A stretch of 5,887 nt of DNA from NCBI GenBank assembly GCA_017646945.1, contig JAGCLN010000031.1, positions 1 through 5,887 of the forward strand. The letters are read 5' to 3'. The position numbers and the translations under genes are program-made. The notes under the pieces were generated by a model that worked only from the letters and a program-made list of their open reading frames with translations, had not been told where the DNA came from and did no database searches. Source of the stretch: Clostridia bacterium. Lineage in GTDB: Bacteria > Bacillota > Clostridia > Christensenellales > Borkfalkiaceae. This document shows, piece by piece, positions 1 to 5,887 of the stretch; within the stretch, counting starts at the first letter, position 1; each line of letters opens with the position of its first letter.

Positions 1-874
1 CGCCGGGGTAAGATACAACTGCGTTAACTACGCCTGTGTTATCAATAGAAGAAGAAAGAATTGCACCAACGTATGCGTCAAATACAACTAAATCATCAAT
101 AGTAACGGTAGTTCTTGTAGTAGTAGCCTTAACTTCCTTAACGTGAGATACACCATCGATTACGAAGGTTACGTTAAGAATAGTTTCACCGTAAAGTTCA
201 CCAGTAATTACGTTATTGTTTACTGAGAATAATCCGTTAGGATCAGCAACAGTAACAGATTGAACGGCACCAGCATCAGAAATAATGCCGATAGTTGCAG
301 ATTCACCGATAACAACGTTGAACGATTCTTCAGTAAGGTCTACACCATCAATAGTAACGACAGCATCTTCAGCGATAGGATCGAGAACTGTTACAAGGAA
401 TTCTAATTCGTATTGAGTACCTTGGTAAGTGAACGATGCTTTAACAACGTTGTTTCTACCAAGCTTAATACCGTTAATAGTATTACCAGAAATAGAAAGG
501 AATTCAGTTGCAGTAGTAGTATAAGTTACGTTTTCAACTACTTCACCCTTAATAAGAACGGTAAGGTCGATTGAAGTGCCTTCACGGAGTGAAGTCTTAG
601 TATCGAAATCAACTGAGCCGTCATTGTAATAGAAGGGGTTAGCAACGTCTACGTCAAATACGCGAGTGTAAGCCTTACCACCAAACGTGAAGTTAGCAGT
701 AACGGTTGCGCCGGTACCAACTTTAAGACCCTTAATAAGAGTACCTTCAATTTGGATAAGGTCACTTGAAGAAGTAAGAACTAAGTCTTGAACTGAACCA
801 CCGTAAAGCTTAACGTCAAATTCAGCAGTGTCATAACAATCAACTTCTAAAGTAGCATTATCATTGATAGTTGC
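1..874 (-). repeat. C-terminal tandem Ig-like domains (at least three, plus a partial fourth)
   Basis: Residues about 818-896, 898-983 and 988-1072 each end in a short strand before the next unit (FDVDVANP, FLVTVLDP, EVKATTTR) and share an inner motif of the type 'G-x-L-I-K-G-L-K-V-G', 'N-T-I-N-G-I-K-L-G' and 'N-V-I-T-G-E-L-Y-G'. A further unit begins at about 1073 and is cut by the window edge. The units are diverged at DNA level. They probably form a rod that extends the protein from the membrane. Confidence 0.65.
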
Positions 875-3325
875 ATAGAACTTATCAGCGTGTTGATCAA
901 TGAGTGAGTGCCAAATGGGAACGTTACCAGCAAGTACCCAGTAAGGATTGTTAACCGTGTAAGCCTTGTTATAGGTAGCGATACCTGCATAATCAGATGC
1001 AGCGAAATCTTCGTAAGAGTCATAACGTTGGAAGTTAGATATTACTCTAGTCTTACCAGTAATCTTAGTCTTTTCATACTCTACTAAACGTTCACCTGCG
1101 GTAGATTGAACGGTATGTTCAACTTTACCATGAACAGTATCAAAGATTGAGAAGTTATAGTGAAGTTTGGTTTCGTTTTCACCATATACGATTGAATCGT
1201 TTGCGGAATCGTCATCGTTTAACGCCTTAGCATCAGCAGTATTGAATGAAAGGGGCGCTTTAGAAATTACGTAGTTATTTGAAAAACCAGTAGGAGTCTT
1301 AATAACGCCGTCAACGTTTTGACCTAATGAACCATAACCCCAAGCATAAAGATCCTTAGATGCAATCTTACCAGCTTCAAGAGTGAAGTTGTAATCTTCC
1401 GGCATTTCGTAGTAAATTACGGTGTTTCTAATATCAGATGAACCGTGAATGTTTGCGAAAGGACCACGAACAGTCGGGCTATCCGGAGCAATGTGAATAT
1501 AACAGTTTTCAACAGTACCGTATAAGCCGAATGAAAGCGGAGCAGAAAGACCGTAAGCATTGCTAGTATTACCAGTACCCTTAGCGTTTACGAAAGCAAC
1601 GTCTTTAATAATAGCGTTTTGGTCAATCTTGTGGAAGAAACCAAATGAAGGATCGTTCTTGTAAACAGTGCCTACAGGTTGATTATTAACGAAATCGTAT
1701 TCTTTGTAATATACAAAGTTACGGTTAGGAAGAACGGTAGTAGCGTTATAAATAACGTGACCTGCACCATCGAACACACCACCGAAAGAAATGTTTCTCG
1801 GATAAGAAACTACAAGGTTACCATTACCATCGTAAAGTGTGAACGTTTCTGCTTCAGTACCTTTGATACGGTTATCTACTAATACGCCGTCCATATCAAC
1901 GTCGTTAAGAAGTAAGTGGTAACCAGATGCTACGATAGGATCGTTAATACGTTCAAGAGCAACTTTAATATCTTGAGCAGTAGCCATGTAAACTTGTGCT
2001 GCTCTAACCGGAATTTCATAAATTTCGGTCATAGTACCTAATACTACGGTAGTATCGATATAAGTATCTTGGTTAACAGCAAGGCCGGTAACCGCACCAG
2101 TAGTATTGTTGATAGTTAATGCATTACCATCTTGGAAAGCGTCAAGTAACTCAACGTCTTTACCCCAAGCGTAAGATTCTAAAGTCTTTTCAACGTAGCC
2201 GTCACCTGACTTAACTTTGTAAGTACCAAGTTTAGCAGAGAAAAGTTCAACGCCAGAAGTTAATACTTCTACGGGACGTTCAAAGTAGATAACAAAGTTA
2301 TCTAAATATTCAGTATTATCAGCGCCAACGTATTTGAATTCAACAACAGCGCCTGAACCTGCAGTTCTCATACTATTAACAGTAATAGTTTGATTTGCAG
2401 GATCCCAAACGTAGTCAACACCGTCAATTGAAGCACCAACGGGTTTAACAGTAATGTCTTCAGCGGAAACAGACTTAGTTTCGCCGTTTACTATAACGGT
2501 AGGAACAACTTTGTGTACGTTACCGTAATCAGCAGCATCTTGGAAAGATGCAGGAGTCATTAAAGTTTTTGCTTTTAAGAGAGTGCCGTTATCGTAGAAC
2601 GCAACGTTGTCTCTTACAACTACGTCAAAAGTTTGAGATAATGTGTTAGTTTGAGTCTTACCAGCAACGTTTTCTTTTGCAGTAAAGTCTCTCCACGATG
2701 CATTAATAGTTAAAGTAGCGGTACCAGTTTTTAAAGTGGTAATAACGCCGTTTTCAACTGATAATACGGTCGGGTCAGAAACTTCATATTCAAAAGTTGC
2801 GTCGTCATAGTAAGCGATTTTGTTAAATGAAACGTAAGGTAATACGTCATAAGTTCTATTAACTGCAAAGGTTTGACTACCAGTTAAATTAGATTGAAGA
2901 CCAAGTGAAGGAAGGTAATCACCATAGCTTACGGTAACGTTACAGCTTACAGGAGTAGCTTCACCATAAGATGCAGTAATAATCGCGGTACCTGCGCCAA
3001 CAGCGGTAATGAAACCGTTGCTTGCAGTAGCAACGCTTGGGTCAGAAGAAGTGTAAACAACTTCGCCGTCAATATTCTTTGTGCTTACGTTAGCAGATTT
3101 AACTTCACCAACGATAAAGTTAATCGCGTTAGACATAGAGATAGAAGGAGCTTCGGGTTGAACCGTTGAAGTGTTCGGCGAACCGTCATCAACAACGGGC
3201 GGAGTTTGATTTCCGCCGTTGTCGTTCGAGCCACTATTATCCCCGCCTTTGTTACAGCCTACTAAAGAAATAGCAACTGTAAGTGAAAGCACAAGAACTA
3301 ATAATTTTCTAAATAATTTATTCAT
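1..3325 (-). CDS. Large Ig-like (Big_2-type) repeat surface lipoprotein with central GLUG/beta-helix-like block, 3' end outside window
   Basis: An uninterrupted frame of 1,108 codons starts at ATG 3325-3323 and stays open to the left edge, so the C-terminus is missing. The start is supported by an AAGAGG site four bases upstream and by a classic lipoprotein signal peptide (MNKLFRK, hydrophobic core, lipobox LVGC with Cys24). A Gly/Asn/Asp/Pro-rich linker follows (about 25-58). Residues about 60-132 and 157-236 are Big_2-like Ig domains with the family pattern 'SSDPSVAT..NGFIT..GAGTA' and 'SDPTVLSVENGVIT..KTGTA'. Residues about 240-446 look like further, more diverged beta domains. Residues about 447-641 resemble GLUG/beta-helix surface proteins (GGVFDGAGHVI near 515-525, IIKDVAFVNAKG from 572, VENCYIHI from 605), and NPYWVLAGNVPIW at 793-805 resembles the closing motif of such modules. 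From 818 onward at least three more Ig-like domains follow. No catalytic motif is recognised. It lies downstream of the DUF4838 lipoprotein gene, 34 bases away. A role as adhesin, stalk or glycan-binding scaffold is inferred. Confidence 0.9.
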   Translation of the reverse strand, partial: MNKLFRKLLVLVLSLTVAISLVGCNKGGDNSGSNDNGGNQTPPVVDDGSPNTSTVQPEAPSISMSNAINFIVGEVKSANVSTKNIDGEVVYTSSDPSVATASNGFITAVGAGTAIITASYGEATPVSCNVTVSYGDYLPSLGLQSNLTGSQTFAVNRTYDVLPYVSFNKIAYYDDATFEYEVSDPTVLSVENGVITTLKTGTATLTINASWRDFTAKENVAGKTQTNTLSQTFDVVVRDNVAFYDNGTLLKAKTLMTPASFQDAADYGNVHKVVPTVIVNGETKSVSAEDITVKPVGASIDGVDYVWDPANQTITVNSMRTAGSGAVVEFKYVGADNTEYLDNFVIYFERPVEVLTSGVELFSAKLGTYKVKSGDGYVEKTLESYAWGKDVELLDAFQDGNALTINNTTGAVTGLAVNQDTYIDTTVVLGTMTEIYEIPVRAAQVYMATAQDIKVALERINDPIVASGYHLLLNDVDMDGVLVDNRIKGTEAETFTLYDGNGNLVVSYPRNISFGGVFDGAGHVIYNATTVLPNRNFVYYKEYDFVNNQPVGTVYKNDPSFGFFHKIDQNAIIKDVAFVNAKGTGNTSNAYGLSAPLSFGLYGTVENCYIHIAPDSPTVRGPFANIHGSSDIRNTVIYYEMPEDYNFTLEAGKIASKDLYAWGYGSLGQNVDGVIKTPTGFSNNYVISKAPLSFNTADAKALNDDDSANDSIVYGENETKLHYNFSIFDTVHGKVEHTVQSTAGERLVEYEKTKITGKTRVISNFQRYDSYEDFAASDYAGIATYNKAYTVNNPYWVLAGNVPIWHSLIDQHADKFYATINDNATLEVDCYDTAEFDVKLYGGSVQDLVLTSSSDLIQIEGTLIKGLKVGTGATVTANFTFGGKAYTRVFDVDVANPFYYNDGSVDFDTKTSLREGTSIDLTVLIKGEVVENVTYTTTATEFLSISGNTINGIKLGRNNVVKASFTYQGTQYELEFLVTVLDPIAEDAVVTIDGVDLTEESFNVVIGESATIGIISDAGAVQSVTVADPNGLFSVNNNVITGELYGETILNVTFVIDGVSHVKEVKATTTRTTVTIDDLVVFDAYVGAILSSSIDNTGVVNAVVSYPG
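1403..1987 (-). other. Central GLUG/beta-helix-like block of the Ig-like lipoprotein
   Basis: Residues about 447-641 begin with a helix-like ATAQDIKVALERIND segment and 'GYHLLLNDVDMDG', then GGVFDGAGHVIYN, FGFFHKIDQNAIIKDVAFVN and VENCYIHI. These match in order the building blocks of secreted proteins with GLUG motifs (start of list, 'F-DG-G-I', 'G-F-I---A-IK-V', 'V-NCY'). Such blocks usually form beta-helix or beta-sandwich surface structures. The call rests on motif order only, and the exact family is uncertain. Confidence 0.55.
2618..3148 (-). repeat. Two N-terminal Big_2-like Ig domains (protein-level repeats)
   Basis: Residues about 60-132 and 157-236 of the large lipoprotein each carry the Big_2 pattern: a 'S-D-P-(S/T)-V' strand, then 'NG-(F/V)-IT', then 'G-(A/T)-GTA' followed by alternating hydrophobic residues. 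The two copies are similar in pattern but well diverged in sequence, so this is an old domain duplication rather than a recent DNA repeat. Confidence 0.75.
3254..3325 (-). other. Lipoprotein signal peptide and lipobox of the Ig-like protein
   Basis: Codons 1-24 encode a positively charged N-region (Lys3, Arg6, Lys7), a hydrophobic stretch rich in Leu and Val, and the lipobox L-V-G-C. The cysteine codon TGT is at 3256-3254. This predicts export by Sec, lipid attachment to Cys24 and cleavage by signal peptidase II, placing the mature protein on the outer face of the membrane. Confidence 0.9.
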
Positions 3326-3329
3326 AAAA

Positions 3330-3335
3330 CCTCTT
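3330..3335 (-). promoter_or_regulatory. Shine-Dalgarno site (AAGAGG) of the Ig-like lipoprotein gene
   Basis: The minus strand reads AAGAGG followed by TTTT and then ATG at 3325. The four-base spacing is tight but workable, and the site fixes the start together with the signal peptide that follows. The whole 34-base gap between the two genes (3326-3359) contains this site and no stable hairpin with a T-run, so read-through from the upstream gene is expected. Confidence 0.8.
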
Positions 3336-3359
3336 ATTAGTTATAGTGTGTTTACTAGA

Positions 3360-5887
3360 TTATAACTTGTTAGCTAAGCCTTTAAAGTCTGCTTCTGAGC
3401 CTGCTTTAACTACAATCTTGTTATAGATTGAGCACATATAAAGCATGTAACTCTTATACTTGTCATAGTCTTCTTTAGTTATGTTGTCTCTATAAAGAGC
3501 CATAGTAATCATAACAGGAGTTGCCATTTCAATGTGGATATGGTCTCTAACTTGTAAGTATAAACCGTTGTTAATAGTTTCATACTTAGCAATTTCATCT
3601 ATTGCTTGATACATACCGTCAATCCAAGATTGAAGAATGGGTAACGGCCAGAACTTAGTTTGACCCATTACTTGACCACCCGCACCGTCACGGATATTAA
3701 GTTGGTCTTTCATCCATTGTTTGTATACTCTCATCGAGTTGTAAATGCCGAGCATAGTGTCTGCTGCGTCAAGATACATAGCATCGAAGTACTTTCTGGT
3801 TAATTCACCAACGGGTTGTGAGCAATCCCACATAAGTTCAGATTGAACGTATGAGTTAAGAGTTTGCCAGTCGCAAGCGAAGTCACCGTTATCGCAAGAT
3901 TCTGCGAAGATGAAGTAACAACCGATAGATGCAAGCATTGAATAATAGTCGTTGTTCCAAGTTGCAACGGTATCATAGAAGTAAGCGTAACCGTATTGAT
4001 ATGACGGATAGTCCCAAATCATGAAGTCGTTACAAATTGAACGCCATTCGTCCATACAGTGACGAGCCTTTTTGTTGTTCTTGTCATACCAACCGTTTTC
4101 ACCAGATCTGTAACCACCAGCGAAGTAGATTGATACGTTCCAACGTTCTTTAGTCTTATCCCAGTCAATGTTACCTTGAGCGTCTTTTACGTATTCATAA
4201 CCCTTACAGTCCATAGCAGGATCCCAAACGTTGTTGCCGTTTTCATCTTGCCATACAGGAGCGTTGGTAAGGTTGTGGTATACGAAGTAACCCATAGTGA
4301 AGCCGTTTGCACGTCTGTCATAAGCCTCGTTTTCAGCCTTAGCCATCCAGGGAAGAACGTATTGTTCCATAACGTCGTTTAAGAGTCTGTTAACGGAACC
4401 ACAGTAAGAAGCGTCAGAATTCATATAGTCTTCTTTACACCAATCGCAAGAACAGGGTTCGCCCGCGTCTTCGATTGAGAAGAGCATTGTGTTTTTATAA
4501 GGATACTTGTCAACAGGGAATCTAATTGCAGATTGCATTACGCATTCAGCAAGACGCTTAACCATTGCTTGGTATGCGTTAGTGTTACCCTTACAAGTAT
4601 AACAGGGAGAAGGACCTACCCAAAGGTCACCGAGTGAACCCTTGGCTTGACCTAAAGAAGCATTTTCGTGTTCTTTTTGGTCGCCGAATTCGTACCAGTC
4701 ACCGATACCATTGTTATCTCTGTCAATATTCTTTTGAGCATCGGAAATACCGTTACCCCAGTCACCCCAGCTATCGGGAATACCGTCACCGTTTTCGTCA
4801 GTATCAACAACACCGTCACCGTCAACGTCTGCAACGTATGCATCTGCATCAGGGTTGCCAATTCTGCCTATAGCGTATCTATCGTATTGAATTTCACCAG
4901 TAGCTGTGTAAAGTTCACCGGTCGGGATATATTCGTCATACCAGTATTTATCCCAGTTAACGTATCTAGTATCGTTAATGTTGGTAATACCTTTCTTGAA
5001 ACCTTCGTAGAATTCTTCTACGTTGTGGATAAGACCGTAAGAACCCGAGTTCCAGTTATCGTAGTATAAAGTACCAAGTAAGTCAACGTCGTGACCACCG
5101 GTTAAACGTGCTCTGTATTTTTGGTTATTGATATCGTCTTGAATGAAACCGTTTGATAAGTCATAGGGGAACTTTTCGTTACCTAAGTCGTAAGAAGGAA
5201 TGTTTCTAACACGTCTATCAATATCGGGAACGTCTTTAACGTTGAATACTAATGCCTTTTCGTCAAGAACGTTAGTATCAATAGTGATGGTATCTCTATA
5301 GAAGAATTCATAGTTAAAGTGAAGTTCCATAAAGGTATATACAGCGTTGATAATAGCAACGTCAGAGTTACCTAAGAAATAAGTGATGTTTTTCTTGGTG
5401 ATAATGCGTACGCCTTCGATTTTAAGGTGTTCGTAATCAATTTCAGCATCAGTAATGTGAATTGTTGCGTCATAACCTTCATCGCTGGGGTTCTTGTTCA
5501 TTTTCTTGAACCATGCGTTTTCACCGAAAGAAATGTATTTGCCATCAACAGTAAGTTCATCTGAAGTATCAGCAATGCTAGGAAGAGTAAGACCGGTTGC
5601 ATCTTCAAAGAGCAAGTCAAATTCTTTCTTAGCAGTCTTCATTTCAGAGCTTAATACTGAAGGCATAATGATAGCGAAATCAGATACGCCGTTTTTAACG
5701 AGCCAAGTATCTTCGCTAACTTTTGCAGATTTATCGTGAATACCATCGGTATACACGTAGGTAGGAACGAACTCGTTAAGTGCGCTTTCTTCTTCAGCAC
5801 CGGGACCGGTGGGAGTATTTACCCCACCGTTATCGCCAGAGTTGTCACCGTTACACGCCATAGAGAAAGAGAGCGTGAATATAAGAG
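3360..5887 (-). CDS. DUF4838 domain-containing lipoprotein, putative glycan-active, with EF-hand/TSP3-like insertion; 5' end outside window
   Basis: The frame ends at TAA (3362-3360) and is open to the right edge. The first ATG inside the window (5861) is probably not the start: no purine-rich ribosome site precedes it, and the in-frame residues before it (LIFTLSFSMAC) read as the end of a lipoprotein signal peptide with the cysteine at 5855-5853. Numbering from that internal Met (833 residues), a linker covers about 4-28. Residues 75-200 look like the N-terminal domain typical of alpha-glucuronidase-like and DUF4838 proteins (KKEFDLLFEDATGL, then INAVYTFMELHFNYEFFYRD near 171-190). The DUF4838 core follows: PCYTCKGNTNAYQAM from 419, SIEDAGEPCSCDWC at 462-475 matching the family's 'ND-GG-CxCxxC' signature, and WQTLNSYVQSELMWD from 665, matching its conserved C-terminal helix. 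Between the domains lies an Asp-rich segment (338-391) with calcium-loop spacing. The family's reaction is not established; binding or cleavage of uronic-acid or amino-sugar glycans is inferred from the N-terminal domain. It probably heads or continues an operon with the Ig-like lipoprotein gene. Confidence 0.85.
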   Translation of the reverse strand, partial: LIFTLSFSMACNGDNSGDNGGVNTPTGPGAEEESALNEFVPTYVYTDGIHDKSAKVSEDTWLVKNGVSDFAIIMPSVLSSEMKTAKKEFDLLFEDATGLTLPSIADTSDELTVDGKYISFGENAWFKKMNKNPSDEGYDATIHITDAEIDYEHLKIEGVRIITKKNITYFLGNSDVAIINAVYTFMELHFNYEFFYRDTITIDTNVLDEKALVFNVKDVPDIDRRVRNIPSYDLGNEKFPYDLSNGFIQDDINNQKYRARLTGGHDVDLLGTLYYDNWNSGSYGLIHNVEEFYEGFKKGITNINDTRYVNWDKYWYDEYIPTGELYTATGEIQYDRYAIGRIGNPDADAYVADVDGDGVVDTDENGDGIPDSWGDWGNGISDAQKNIDRDNNGIGDWYEFGDQKEHENASLGQAKGSLGDLWVGPSPCYTCKGNTNAYQAMVKRLAECVMQSAIRFPVDKYPYKNTMLFSIEDAGEPCSCDWCKEDYMNSDASYCGSVNRLLNDVMEQYVLPWMAKAENEAYDRRANGFTMGYFVYHNLTNAPVWQDENGNNVWDPAMDCKGYEYVKDAQGNIDWDKTKERWNVSIYFAGGYRSGENGWYDKNNKKARHCMDEWRSICNDFMIWDYPSYQYGYAYFYDTVATWNNDYYSMLASIGCYFIFAESCDNGDFACDWQTLNSYVQSELMWDCSQPVGELTRKYFDAMYLDAADTMLGIYNSMRVYKQWMKDQLNIRDGAGGQVMGQTKFWPLPILQSWIDGMYQAIDEIAKYETINNGLYLQVRDHIHIEMATPVMITMALYRDNITKEDYDKYKSYMLYMCSIYNKIVVKAGSEADFKGLANKL
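4689..4829 (-). other. Asp-rich calcium-binding-like insertion (EF-hand/TSP3-type loops) in the DUF4838 protein
   Basis: Counting from the Met at 5861, DVDGDGVVDTDE (345-356) and DRDNNGIGDWYE (380-391) both match the 12-residue EF-hand loop pattern: Asp/Asn at positions 1, 3 and 5, Gly at 6, a hydrophobic residue at 7, Asp at 9 and Glu at 12. Between them DENGDGIPD (355-363) is a third, partial loop that overlaps the first, as in thrombospondin type 3 repeats and dockerin-like segments. Calcium binding is inferred from this spacing. The insertion sits between the N-terminal domain and the CxCxxC part of DUF4838. Confidence 0.75.
5853..5887 (-). other. Partial lipoprotein signal peptide and lipobox of the DUF4838 protein
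   Basis: In frame with the gene, the bases up to the window edge encode LIFTLSFSMAC and then the N/G/D-rich linker. The hydrophobic residues followed by S-M-A-C fit a slightly atypical lipobox: Ser replaces the usual Leu/Val at -3, and Met sits at -2. The positively charged N-region and true start codon must lie beyond base 5887. Confidence 0.75.

Noticed and set aside
1679..1882. Plus-strand reading frame of 67 codons
   Set aside because: It lies opposite the large Ig-like lipoprotein frame, has no ribosome site, and its residues look like an antisense translation; it is a shadow frame.
1..3325. Possible pseudogene or sequence with an alternative genetic code because of its length
   Set aside because: The minus-strand frame is continuous with standard stops absent, Trp is TGG, and codon use matches the neighbouring gene, so it is an ordinary intact long gene cut by the window edge.
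3326..3359. Possible terminator or promoter between the two genes
   Set aside because: Only a four-base TAGT/ACTA pairing is visible and it has no T-run. The 34-base gap is too short for a convincing separate promoter and is explained by the ribosome site.
4176..4382. Plus-strand frame of 68 codons
   Set aside because: It is antisense to the conserved part of the DUF4838 protein and has no ribosome binding site.
4787..4829. Short DNA repeat of ACCGTC-like units that might be a microsatellite or CRISPR-like repeat
   Set aside because: The units are codons for the repeated Asp-Gly residues of the calcium loops; there is no regular spacer structure and the frame is intact.
4634..5069. Plus-strand frames (up to 133 codons) and a minus-strand alternative frame (4652-4861) over the Asp-rich region
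   Set aside because: They arise from the repetitive GAC/GGT codons of the calcium-loop segment read in other frames. The Val/Thr/Asn-rich, Arg/His-rich or Thr/Leu-rich products have no start signals or recognisable domain.
5494..5739. Plus-strand frame of 81 codons
   Set aside because: It is fully antisense to the well-supported DUF4838 protein and has no family resemblance.

Overview
The window holds two large minus-strand genes and almost nothing else. Both read right to left, are separated by 34 bases, and run off the window. They look like consecutive genes of one transcript. The upstream gene (5887 to 3360) encodes a lipoprotein of the DUF4838 type, a family related in layout to glycoside hydrolases and usually linked to glycan use. 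The downstream gene (3325 to 1) encodes a very large lipoprotein (more than 1,108 residues) made mostly of bacterial Ig-like (Big_2-type) beta domains around a central block that resembles GLUG/beta-helix surface proteins. The upstream gene lacks its 5' end and the downstream gene lacks its 3' end.

The organism is probably an uncultured, low-to-moderate GC Bacillota-type gut or rumen bacterium. The evidence is composition (about 40% GC by eye), Leu codons mostly TTA/CTT, Arg codons CGT/AGA, an AAGAGG Shine-Dalgarno, and lipoproteins with short K/R-containing signal peptides followed by Gly/Asn/Asp-rich linkers. Trp is encoded by TGG and no TGA codon occurs inside either frame, so nothing suggests a mycoplasma-like code. 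This placement is inference from composition and architecture only.

Both products should be exported and lipid-anchored at a conserved cysteine. They share a very similar linker after that cysteine. A reasonable working model is a cell-surface pair: a putative carbohydrate-active or carbohydrate-binding DUF4838 protein, with an unusual insertion of calcium-binding (EF-hand/TSP3-like) loops, and a long Ig-like stalk or adhesin. The functional link between them is inferred from adjacency and shared localisation, not shown.

No RNA genes, insertion sequences, CRISPR arrays, attachment sites, convincing promoters or terminators are visible. The only non-coding stretch is the 34-base gap at 3326-3359, which carries the ribosome binding site of the downstream gene.
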